Below are positions 22,479-29,830 of a stretch of 55,699 bases of DNA, in pieces (positions within the stretch are counted from its first letter, which is position 1; each line of letters starts with the position of its first letter). Under the pieces are notes generated by a model. It was not told the origin of the DNA and did no database searches. It saw only the letters and a list, made by a program, of their open reading frames with translations. The DNA is from Microcaldota archaeon (lineage in GTDB: Archaea; Micrarchaeota; Micrarchaeia; Micrarchaeales; CABMGC01), in the NCBI GenBank assembly GCA_021850625.1, contig JAJZLJ010000006.1, forward strand, positions 1-55,699, in the 5' to 3' direction. Made by a program: the position numbers and the translations under genes.

Positions 22479-23717
22479 TTATTTATATTTTTGGCTTATC
22501 TTAGATTTATTTTTTGAACTTTTTGATTTAACATATTTAGTATCTTTATAATTTATTTTTATTCCATATAAAAGAATGCCTGCAATTATTGATACTACTA
22601 CACTTGTTGTAATTATTATTGAGTATGCACCTTGATTTATTAAACCTTCATTTAATGCTATTACTGCAATTGCAATTCCTACTGCTCCCCTTCCTGAGAT
22701 TATTCCTGCAACTTTTCTGGATCTATCCTTCTCTTTTTTGTCTATAATTGATTTTGCTAATTTAAATGATAATATATATGCAATTATAAATGCTATAAAT
22801 ACAAAAATTAATATTTCTAGCATAAGACTTATATTGCTATAAGCTATAACTGCTTCAAGACCTGCAGCGCCGAAGAATATTGGTATAAAAAAACTATCAT
22901 TTATTCTATTCAGTGTCCTAGATACATTCCCAAAATATTCATTTCCTATAATCCCTTTATTGATTATAAGTCCAGCAAAAAATGCACCTATTATATAACT
23001 TATTCCTATTGAATTAAATACCATAGAAACAAGAAGTCCAAAAATTATTAAAAATGCATAAGAAAAATGGGTGCTTCTAAATTTCATCCATATTATATTA
23101 AGAAATTTTCTAAAAGCCCATTTATTTTTATTTATTATATAATCAAACCCAAAATATAAAATTAGAAGTAATAGTAACGGCAATAATACACTGCTTAAGC
23201 CGTTTGAAGCGTTGGAGAAGTATGATAAAATTATAAAACCAATTATGTCTGATATCACAACAGAAGATATTATTATTTTACCTATGTCTCTTTTCATTAA
23301 AGAATATTTTTTTACTAATACAGATATTATTGATATTGAAGGTATGACGGTTGCCAAGGCTATTATTGATGTTTCAGTTACACCTATGTTTAATATATGA
23401 ATCAATAAAAATAATTCTATAACAAACGGTATTATGAAACTTACTATTGAAAGAGTAAATGCCTTTTTAAAGTGCATCATTAATACATCTGTATTCATTT
23501 CTATTCCAATGAGAAATACTATGAAAAATATTGCTATTGATGTAATTCCAGATATTTCATTGTTATATGTTATTATATTAAGTAAGCTTGGTCCTAAAAC
23601 AAGCCCACTTAACAATTGTCCTGCAATTCCTGGCAGATTCAATTGTTCAAATATCTCACCAGAAATTATTGCAGCTGTCAAAATTATTAATATATCAAGT
23701 ATTATGTTATATGCCAT
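22479..23717 (-). CDS. CPA2-family cation/proton antiporter
   Basis: 412 residues, about 12 membrane helices. The start has the pattern GEIFEQLNLPGIAGQLLSGLVLGP; then FLIGIEMNTDVL, the helix VISDIIGF (ion-binding Asp) and a later SGRGAVGIAIAVIAL. This is the KefB/NapA-type monovalent cation:proton antiporter fold. The C-terminus is short and Lys-rich without a TrkA domain. A second, longer antiporter is encoded at 47667-48935. Both would help pH or sodium balance, sensible in an acidophile (inference). Confidence 0.9.
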   Translation of the reverse strand: MAYNIILDILIILTAAIISGEIFEQLNLPGIAGQLLSGLVLGPSLLNIITYNNEISGITSIAIFFIVFLIGIEMNTDVLMMHFKKAFTLSIVSFIIPFVIELFLLIHILNIGVTETSIIALATVIPSISIISVLVKKYSLMKRDIGKIIISSVVISDIIGFIILSYFSNASNGLSSVLLPLLLLLILYFGFDYIINKNKWAFRKFLNIIWMKFRSTHFSYAFLIIFGLLVSMVFNSIGISYIIGAFFAGLIINKGIIGNEYFGNVSRTLNRINDSFFIPIFFGAAGLEAVIAYSNISLMLEILIFVFIAFIIAYILSFKLAKSIIDKKEKDRSRKVAGIISGRGAVGIAIAVIALNEGLINQGAYSIIITTSVVVSIIAGILLYGIKINYKDTKYVKSKSSKNKSKISQKYK

Positions 23718-23783
23718 ATGGCTTCATTAATAAACTAATTTAATAATATATAAAACTTTCCAACATATAAAATTTTCAAGAGT

Positions 23784-23939
23784 TTAATTTTTGGACTCTG
23801 CGGGATTCGCACCAGCTGCCTTCTCCACTGGGTGCGCCAAGCTCAAGCCTTTTTCATCTAGCTTTTGTTTCATATAGCCACCGTTGAATGTTATTTGCAA
23901 AACGAATATCTGTGTCTTAGCACACAGATTATAGCGCAT
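23784..23939 (-). other. 51-codon reading frame ending inside a tRNA-Ala 3' fragment
   Basis: From ATG at 23937-23939 the frame runs 51 residues and stops at 23784-23786. The last third (GANPAES and neighbours) is the tRNA-Ala-derived repeat read as protein. The middle (GGYMKQKLDEKGLSLAHPVEK) is protein-like. It could be a tiny gene, the tail of a lost element gene or chance. In the other islet an ORF also ends within the tRNA fragment. No family recognised. Confidence 0.25.
23790..23813. repeat. Left copy of a 24-bp direct repeat (tRNA-Ala 3' end), att-like
   Basis: These 24 bases are identical to 25938-25961, 2,148 bp away and in the same orientation. They cover the discriminator, the acceptor 3' strand and most of the T arm of tRNA-Ala. 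Weaker similarity continues for about 12 bases towards the anticodon stem (AAGGC.GC.GG on the minus strand), but the T stem is broken here, so this is not a working tRNA. Confidence 0.7.
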
Positions 23940-24075
23940 TTAGAAATATAAACGGATACGGTGCAATTCTAGCTGTAACCGAACCCCGTGTTTTCGATTA
24001 ACCTTTCCAAAAAGGTTACGCACCCAAACTTTTTGGTAAAGCTTTTCATAAAAAGGTTTCACATATCATCTATTC
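23814..24075. other. Non-coding or degenerate DNA at the left edge of the tRNA-Ala islet
   Basis: Apart from the short frame described above I see no gene. There are several inverted repeats: gtaacc (about 23994) with ggttac (about 24033), tgtgt/acaca around 23930, and aacctttcc/aaaaaggtt near 24020. The stretch cacccaaactttttgg and the following aaaggtttc repeat parts of these. It may be the scar of a decayed element or an untranslated RNA. I could not fold a second complete tRNA from it. Confidence 0.35.
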
Positions 24076-25374
24076 CTATGTCAAGGCCCATTCCCAGAAC
24101 GGCATATACACTATCTTTATTCCATCTACCTGCTCACTGTTATTGTAATCATAAGTAATTATAATTCCTTCCTTAAGTTTAAGCGCTTTTGCAGCTTCAA
24201 CTAATGCTGAAGTTTCCCTATCTTTTACATCAACGCTAGAAAGTTCATAACATACTTGTATTAGTTTAGTAGGTTTCCAGTCCACAACGAAATCAATCTC
24301 CTTACCTGATCTCAGTTTCAGATAATAAATATTGTCTGATACTTTTTTCCTTCTGAGCAACTCGATAAACACTGCATTTTCAAGTGCCCTTCCCTTGTCT
24401 ATATCTGTAAACAATTTTGATAATCCAATGTCAACAATGTAACTTTTTACCTGCCTAGCAAAACGCTTTCTTGGGCTTTTTAAATATTGTTCCAAGATTT
24501 CAGCAAAGAATACGGATTTAGAGTATTCTAAAAAGTTAAGAATCGTAACCCTGCTAATCTCAAAGCCCATACTGTTGAAATAATTCTGGGCCTTTGTTGA
24601 GCTGAAATAAGTTGAATAGTTACTAGCAATTATCTTAAGGAAAATGTTTAATGCCCCAGTATCCCTCAAATTATATCTCTTTACTATGTCCCTAAAGAAT
24701 ATGGCGTCAAAGTATGATGATAAAAGATCCATTTTTCTTGTAGTATCATTTGAGAGTATAACTTCTGGAAAAGAGCCATATTCAAGAAATTCGTCTAGTG
24801 CTTTTAGTATGGTACCTTTCTTTGAAGAAAATTTTATGTCACTAATCTCTACGTTTATCCCCCTTGATTTTAACATTTCACTAAAAGAGAACGGATAAAC
24901 AATATAAGAAAGATTTCTGCCTGCAAGCGCAGTTGCTATTTCACTGCTAAGTAGCTCTGATGATGACCCAGTTATTATAATTCTATACTTCTTAGTGTCA
25001 TATACCTTCCTTATCCATTTATCCCAATTCTCTACGTTCTGGATTTCGTCTAAGAACAGGTATATGGTCCCTTCAGCAGGATTAAATATTTGTGAATGTG
25101 CGATTAGAAGATCATCCATGTCTGTTGCCTTAGTGGCTATTAGGCGTTCATTTTCAAAATTGATATAAATAATATTGTCTTTTGCTACTTTTTCTTTCAT
25201 CAGCTCTTCAATATATTGAAACATTAAACTTGTTTTACCCGAACGTCTTACACCAGCAATGACAATTACTTTATTTGCATTTAAATCTAACCTAATTTTC
25301 CTTTCTATGACTTCTGGGAGTTCCATCTCTTTCCATAGAGTAAGCACATACTTAAAGTCATTAATTCTAGCCAT
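24076..25374 (-). CDS. AAA_14/DUF4143 archaeal ATPase
   Basis: 432 residues. Walker A is GVRRSGKTSL (41-50), Walker B YLFLDEIQNVENWDKW, and the sensor IITGSSSELLS. A 'YPFSFSEML' segment follows and the C-terminal DUF4143 region ends with the restriction-enzyme-like KLRSGKEIDFVVDW. This family is very abundant and mobile in archaea, usually solitary; its role is unknown, with suggestions of toxin-antitoxin-like or DNA-related activity. It lies in the islet flanked by tRNA-Ala repeats. Two palindromes sit directly before its start. Codon use is less A/T-biased than in neighbours. Confidence 0.9.
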   Translation of the reverse strand: MARINDFKYVLTLWKEMELPEVIERKIRLDLNANKVIVIAGVRRSGKTSLMFQYIEELMKEKVAKDNIIYINFENERLIATKATDMDDLLIAHSQIFNPAEGTIYLFLDEIQNVENWDKWIRKVYDTKKYRIIITGSSSELLSSEIATALAGRNLSYIVYPFSFSEMLKSRGINVEISDIKFSSKKGTILKALDEFLEYGSFPEVILSNDTTRKMDLLSSYFDAIFFRDIVKRYNLRDTGALNIFLKIIASNYSTYFSSTKAQNYFNSMGFEISRVTILNFLEYSKSVFFAEILEQYLKSPRKRFARQVKSYIVDIGLSKLFTDIDKGRALENAVFIELLRRKKVSDNIYYLKLRSGKEIDFVVDWKPTKLIQVCYELSSVDVKDRETSALVEAAKALKLKEGIIITYDYNNSEQVDGIKIVYMPFWEWALT

Positions 25375-25377
25375 ATT

Positions 25378-25431
25378 GGTATAGTATACTATACCTATTT
25401 ATATACTTTACGTTTAGTATACTGTACGTAA
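25378..25431. promoter_or_regulatory. Tandem palindromic operator-like sites before the ATPase gene
   Basis: GGTATAGTATACTATACC (25378-25395) is a perfect 18-base palindrome four bases from the ATPase start codon. A second, imperfect one at 25408-25431 has outer arms ttacgt/acgtaa. Both share the core agtatact. Their centres are 33 bp apart, about three helical turns, so one face of the helix would present both. A TATA-like tttatatac lies between. This looks like an operator pair for a dimeric repressor. Confidence 0.6.
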
Positions 25432-25534
25432 ATAAAAACGTGATGACACATAATCGGACGCCGTATTGTTTTTGTAAAGTTCCATCAACTAAACATTATT
25501 ATGAATTATCTTGTAATTATGTATTGTTGATTGA

Positions 25535-25936
25535 ATGGAAGGCAGAGATTTATTATATAAATATCTTCAGGTAAAATTTGATCTTTTAGACAATAAAATA
25601 TTAAGCGAATTGCTGACAAAAGACTATAAAGAACACCAGCCTTCAGTAATACGCGGAGTTGAAGAAGTGAAAGAATTCGCATTTAAACTTAAAAATGCAT
25701 TTCAGAGCCAACGCTTTGAAGTATTGGATGAGATACAAGATGCGGATAAAATTGTTTTCCGATATATATGGTATGGAATTCATACTGGCAAATTCTATGA
25801 ATGGCAACCAACTAATAAGGAGATAACTACACATGGAATCATTATAGCACAAATCAAGAGCAGCAAAATAGCTGAGACTTGGGAAGAATGGGATTTTGCG
25901 GGATTTGCCAGACAAATGAGTGCAGATAAAAAGTAA
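25535..25936 (+). CDS. SnoaL-like (NTF2-fold) protein
   Basis: 133 residues: helix LLYKYLQVKFDLLDNKILSELL, then DYKEHQPSVIRGVEEVKEFAFKLKNAF, and the strands DKIVFRYIWYGIHTGKF and THGIIIAQIKSSKIAETWEEWD. This is the SnoaL/polyketide cyclase type of NTF2 fold ('Y-x-x-H...G-x-E...V..R...GTHTG.F...G.....G....R.KI.E.W...D'). Substrates of such proteins vary widely. The stop codon is three bases from the 3' end of tRNA-Ala, at the islet's right border. Probably horizontally acquired with the ATPase. Confidence 0.8.
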   Translation: MEGRDLLYKYLQVKFDLLDNKILSELLTKDYKEHQPSVIRGVEEVKEFAFKLKNAFQSQRFEVLDEIQDADKIVFRYIWYGIHTGKFYEWQPTNKEITTHGIIIAQIKSSKIAETWEEWDFAGFARQMSADKK

Positions 25937-25937
25937 A

Positions 25938-25961
25938 TTTGGACTCTGCGGGATTCGCACC
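25938..25961. repeat. Right copy of the 24-bp tRNA-Ala direct repeat
   Basis: Identical to 23790-23813. This copy belongs to the intact tRNA-Ala(CGC) and would be the tRNA-side attachment site of the 2.1-kb islet holding the ATPase and SnoaL-like genes. Confidence 0.7.
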
Positions 25962-26048
25962 CGCGGCCTTTCCGTTTTTCGATTTTAATAAAACTTTTAT
26001 TAAAAGTTTTTATGCGAACGGAACGCTCTGCTCCTGAGCTAAGAGCCC
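25940..26048 (-). tRNA. tRNA-Ala(CGC) with a 37-nt intron
   Basis: Minus-strand cloverleaf: acceptor GGGCTCT with AGAGTCC, including the G3-U70 pair that marks alanine tRNAs; discriminator A at 25940. D stem GCTC/GAGC, anticodon stem TTCCG/CGGAA, anticodon CGC at 26014-26016. The intron is about 25976-26012, after base 37, with an internal hairpin AAAACTTTT/AAAAGTTTT. T arm is GCGGG-TGCGAAT-CCCGC, with G at position 55 instead of T. The same G occurs in the duplicated fragment, so it is not an error. It reads GCG only. CCA is not encoded. Confidence 0.93.
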
Positions 26049-26085
26049 ATATTAAGATAATTAGTAATTATGTTATATATACATA

Positions 26086-27450
26086 TCAATGTCTTTGTTT
26101 TTTTATTAAAAGTTTGTATTCCGCTTCATTATCGCAAAATAGCTGCATAAATTTTTCTTTATAAAATTTCTTATCAAGATACTCTGTAGCGCTAAGTGTG
26201 TATTTCAATGCTTCTTTAAGGCAAGAACTTGCACCAGGCGAAGGAGCCATAGAAAACTCTATTCCATCCCCCCGCAAATCAACTACGCCCAAAATCAATC
26301 TCCTCATCTTTTTATCTATTATCTGTGGTCTTATTCCTCCTCCTTTTTTATAAAATTTTATATCGTTGTATTTTAAACTTGGGACTATTTTATTTACTTC
26401 TTCTTTCAAGAAATAATATTTACCTAGATCTGGTATTGAATAGATAAGATTTTTCTCTATTATGTGCTGTATATCTTTATCTTCTGTTATGTTAATTAAA
26501 CTCTCAACTGTTTCTTTATCAAGGCCCAAAGCCTTTATGTATTTATATGTAGACATTATGTTTGAGTGTTCTAAAAACGGGACGATATTTACTGTAGGTC
26601 CATATCTTGTTATTTTTTTATCTGCAATATCCACATCAGCATGCACTGCAGCAAACGGTATTCCACCTTTTTGAACTCTATATACCTTTCCCTTTATAAC
26701 ATTTTTAGAATAATAAAAATTACCTCCAACAGAAAGCATTGACAACTCTTTTCCATAACCTAATTTTTTGGCGAAGTACAAACTATATCCTCCAGCTGCA
26801 AAAACAATAAATCTTCCATTATAACTAGATTTATCTGTTTTTATAACATATTTGTTATTTTTTCTCTCTACATCTATAGTTTCTTCCTTTAAGATTACCT
26901 TTATTCGTTTCTTATTTTTAAATGAGGATTTAACAAAAGAAGAAGCCAACATACCAAAATTTACCATATGTCCATCTTCAGAGTAAGCTGCAATTATCTT
27001 CTCATCTTTGCTCCTTCCTTTAATAACGTACGGTTCAACTTTTAATATTTCTGATGCATTTATTACTTTAATCTTAGGAAAAAGCGAAATAAACTTATCA
27101 TCGTATCTTTTTATTATTTCATCTACTTCTTCGCTACCTACTCCGAGTACCATTTTTTGTACCGGTTTTATCAAGTCACCAGAGTTTTGTTTCTTAATTT
27201 GTTTTGTATATTTTAGAATAAGATGTGAGGCTGTTCGCGTTTCTATTATTTTATCTGTATTATAATTGGTTTCTATATCTCCTACGTGCAAGGTTTGGCT
27301 ATTATTCCAGCTTCCAGAAGAGCCATTTCCTATTCCATTTTTTTCTATTAATAATATATTATCTATATCAGTAAATTCTGAAAGCATATACAACAATGAG
27401 GTGCCTATGACTCCCCCGCCTATAATTATTACTTCATATTCATTTTCCAT
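26086..27450 (-). CDS. FAD-dependent malate:quinone oxidoreductase-like protein
   Basis: 454 residues. The FAD fold starts YEVIIIGGGVIGTSLLYML and has the acidic strand end LLIEKN; SGSWNNSQTLHVGDIETNY follows where Mqo has its N-N-x-x-T-x-H substrate region. Later come FVVAAGGYS-like (IVFAAGGYS) and, at the C-terminus, DGIEFSMAPSPGASSCLKEA. This arrangement fits malate:quinone oxidoreductase better than L-2-hydroxyglutarate oxidase, but the two are related and I cannot separate them with certainty. It diverges from the citrate synthase operon, so oxidation of malate to oxaloacetate feeding citrate synthase is a natural reading. Confidence 0.75.
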   Translation of the reverse strand: MENEYEVIIIGGGVIGTSLLYMLSEFTDIDNILLIEKNGIGNGSSGSWNNSQTLHVGDIETNYNTDKIIETRTASHLILKYTKQIKKQNSGDLIKPVQKMVLGVGSEEVDEIIKRYDDKFISLFPKIKVINASEILKVEPYVIKGRSKDEKIIAAYSEDGHMVNFGMLASSFVKSSFKNKKRIKVILKEETIDVERKNNKYVIKTDKSSYNGRFIVFAAGGYSLYFAKKLGYGKELSMLSVGGNFYYSKNVIKGKVYRVQKGGIPFAAVHADVDIADKKITRYGPTVNIVPFLEHSNIMSTYKYIKALGLDKETVESLINITEDKDIQHIIEKNLIYSIPDLGKYYFLKEEVNKIVPSLKYNDIKFYKKGGGIRPQIIDKKMRRLILGVVDLRGDGIEFSMAPSPGASSCLKEALKYTLSATEYLDKKFYKEKFMQLFCDNEAEYKLLIKKQRH

Positions 27451-27550
27451 CCAAACGCAATTATATGATAAACTATGTCTATATTTAAATCTTACTTTTT
27501 ATAATTGATATTTGCTACTGATTATTTCGATCTAATTAATAAAACTATAT

Positions 27551-27559
27551 TATTTAAAG
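27551..27559 (+). promoter_or_regulatory. TATA-like element of the citrate synthase operon
   Basis: tatttaaag lies about 32-40 bases before the ATG at 27591, and no other A/T-rich block with a purine-rich BRE-like start is nearer. No GGTG site precedes the ATG, so a short-leader or leaderless message is likely. The six following genes are closely packed, so this would drive all of them. Confidence 0.45.
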
Positions 27560-27590
27560 TTTTCTGCTCTATGTACTTCATAGTGTCAAT

Positions 27591-28736
27591 ATGAAGAATA
27601 TTAATAAAAAATCTCAGGATAAAAACGGTGGTCTTGAAGGTGTGATAGCCGGAGAAACCAAAATCTCATATATAGACGGAGCAAAAGGGAAGCTATTCTA
27701 TCGCGGATACTCTATAGAGGATATAGCATCTAATTGTAGTTTTGAAGAAACCTCATATCTTTTAATATACGGAAAACTTCCAAACAAAACTGAGCTTGAG
27801 TCTTTTTCAGCAAAACTTAAGAGAAACAGAGAACTTTCAAAACACACAATAAAGATGATACATACATTTACAAAAAAAATGAGTTCTATGGAGGCTTTAA
27901 GGACGGTTGTCAGTTCTTTATCCTCTAATGACAAAGACTCTCGTATATCTTCATACGAAGAAAAATTAAATACTGGACTTTCAATAATAGCAAAGATGCC
28001 CACTATAGTAGCATATCATCATAGGATAAAAAACTCAAAGATGCCTATACATCCGAATCCAAAATTATCGCATGCTGAAAATTTTCTTTATATGTTAACT
28101 GGAAAATTTCAGGATATAGACGACGCAGAGATCCTAGATAAAGATTTTGTATTACATGCTGAACATGGATTCAATGCTTCATCATTTTCCGTAAGAGTTA
28201 CGGTTTCAACATTAAGTGATGTTCATTCGGCATATACTACTGGAATAGGAACACTTAAAGGACCGTTACATGGCGGAGCAGCAACCGAGGTGCTTTCAAT
28301 GTTAAAAAAGATAAATAAACCAGAAAATGTTACTCCATTTGTAAACAAGATTTTATTATCTCATGGAAGGATTATGGGTTATGGACATAGAATATACAAA
28401 ACTTATGATCCAAGAGCTAAAATATTAAAAAAAATGGCAGAAAGATTAAGTATTAAAAATAATGATACAAAATTTATTCAGATTGGGGGAAAACTTGAAA
28501 AAATAATGGCAGAAAAAAAGAACATATATCCGAATGTTGATTTTTATTCTGCTATAGTTTATCATAATTTAAGACTTTCAAATGAGTTATATTCTCCTAT
28601 ATTTGCAATGGCGAGAAGTTCTGGATGGCTTGCACATATATTAGAGCAATATCAAAATAACAGATTAATAAGGCCACTTGAAAAGTACAATGGAGCTTTA
28701 AATCTTAAATTTGTTGAAATTTCAAAAAGAACGTAA
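27591..28736 (+). CDS. gltA: Citrate synthase (type II, archaeal/methylcitrate-like)
   Basis: Condenses oxaloacetate with acetyl-CoA. 381 residues, the size of archaeal and 2-methylcitrate synthases. Motifs: GLEGVIAGETKISYIDG, KLFYRGYSIEDIA, catalytic His in GPLHGGAATEVL, second His in MGYGHRIYKTYDPRA and Asp in YPNVDFYSAIVYH; the C-terminal end has FAMARSSGWLAHILEQ. Because a PrpD-family protein is in the operon, methylcitrate synthase activity is also possible. Isocitrate dehydrogenase next door argues for the citrate reaction. First gene of the operon. Confidence 0.93.
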   Translation: MKNINKKSQDKNGGLEGVIAGETKISYIDGAKGKLFYRGYSIEDIASNCSFEETSYLLIYGKLPNKTELESFSAKLKRNRELSKHTIKMIHTFTKKMSSMEALRTVVSSLSSNDKDSRISSYEEKLNTGLSIIAKMPTIVAYHHRIKNSKMPIHPNPKLSHAENFLYMLTGKFQDIDDAEILDKDFVLHAEHGFNASSFSVRVTVSTLSDVHSAYTTGIGTLKGPLHGGAATEVLSMLKKINKPENVTPFVNKILLSHGRIMGYGHRIYKTYDPRAKILKKMAERLSIKNNDTKFIQIGGKLEKIMAEKKNIYPNVDFYSAIVYHNLRLSNELYSPIFAMARSSGWLAHILEQYQNNRLIRPLEKYNGALNLKFVEISKRT

Positions 28737-28740
28737 TAAA

Positions 28741-29826
28741 ATGAAAAAATACACAATTACCGCTGTACTGGGGGATGGGATTGGTCCTGAAGTAATAGGT
28801 TCGGCTATAGAATGCATTAATGCAGTTTCTAAAAAAAATAACATTTCAATAACTTGGGAAAAGAAAATAGCAGGAGAAGAAGCAATAACAGAATATAATT
28901 CTGTACTCCCTATCGAAACGTTAAACTCTATAAAAAAAAATAAAGTTGCACTTAAAGGACCAATAACTACTCCTCTTGGAAATGGTTTTAGAAGCGTCAA
29001 CGTGGAGCTTCGAAAAAAGCTCGGACTTTTTGCAAACATTAGACCTGCAAAAAATATTCAAGGAGTGCAAAGCAAATTTTCTAATGTAGATTTAATAGTT
29101 ATACGGGAGAACACGGAAGATCTTTATGGTGGTATAGAATTTAGAGAAAACTCTATTTCTTCAAGAAGATTAATACAATTTGCAGAACATGAATCAAAAA
29201 TAAACATACAAAGAGGAAGTGCAATAGCGTTAAAAACTATATCAAATACTGCTACAAAAAGAATAGCTGAGTTCGCTTTTTCGTATGCTCAAAAGAAACA
29301 AAGGAAAAAAATAACTATTATACATAAATCTAATATCTTAAAGTATACTGATGGACTTTTTGTAAGAGAATCTGAAAAAGTAGCTAAAAATTTTACTTCT
29401 ATATTATGTGATAATATGGTTGTAGATAATGCCTGTTCTAAGTTGGTTACAAAACCAGAACTTTTTGATATTATCTTATGTCCTAATTTATACGGTGACA
29501 TACTTTCTGACTTATGTTCCGGACTTGTCGGTGGCCTTGGACTTTCCCCAAGCGCGAATATAGGTAATACTATATCTATATTTGAACCTGTCCACGGTTC
29601 AGCTCCAAAACATGCTGGCATGAATGATGTTAATCCTTCAGCGGCAATATTATCTGGTGTAATGCTTTTAAATCATCTTGGAGAAAATGCAGCTGCAAAG
29701 TCTCTCGAAGACGCTGTTTTTTCTGTATTGAAAGATAAAAAATGTGTTACCTATGACATAGATCCGAAGAATCCTGCATCAACATCGGATATGACTATGG
29801 CGATTATCAAAAAGATAAAAAAGTGA
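28741..29826 (+). CDS. icd: Isocitrate dehydrogenase family enzyme
   Basis: 361 residues from ATG 28741, four bases after the gltA stop; an upstream in-frame start at 28711 would lie inside gltA. Motifs: VLGDGIGPEVIG, the substrate loop NGFRSVNVELRKKLGLFANIRP (the S-x-N arrangement selects isocitrate rather than isopropylmalate), IRENTEDLYGG, metal-binding NLYGDILSDL and the cofactor loop HGSAPKHAGMNDVNP. Lys after the Pro and the later Val resemble the NADP-using enzymes more than the NAD type, though the adjacent His is atypical, so the cofactor is uncertain. Produces 2-oxoglutarate. Confidence 0.9.
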   Translation: MKKYTITAVLGDGIGPEVIGSAIECINAVSKKNNISITWEKKIAGEEAITEYNSVLPIETLNSIKKNKVALKGPITTPLGNGFRSVNVELRKKLGLFANIRPAKNIQGVQSKFSNVDLIVIRENTEDLYGGIEFRENSISSRRLIQFAEHESKINIQRGSAIALKTISNTATKRIAEFAFSYAQKKQRKKITIIHKSNILKYTDGLFVRESEKVAKNFTSILCDNMVVDNACSKLVTKPELFDIILCPNLYGDILSDLCSGLVGGLGLSPSANIGNTISIFEPVHGSAPKHAGMNDVNPSAAILSGVMLLNHLGENAAAKSLEDAVFSVLKDKKCVTYDIDPKNPASTSDMTMAIIKKIKK

Positions 29827-29830
29827 AATT

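Noticed and set aside
23784-24060. tmRNA or second intron-containing tRNA
   Set aside because: The 3' end resembles a tRNA, but the T stem is broken, no matching 5' acceptor was found and archaea lack tmRNA. Hairpins here do not make a cloverleaf.
24076-25374. Integrase or transposase of islet B
   Set aside because: The gene is a clear AAA_14/DUF4143 ATPase; no tyrosine or serine recombinase motifs are present in either islet.
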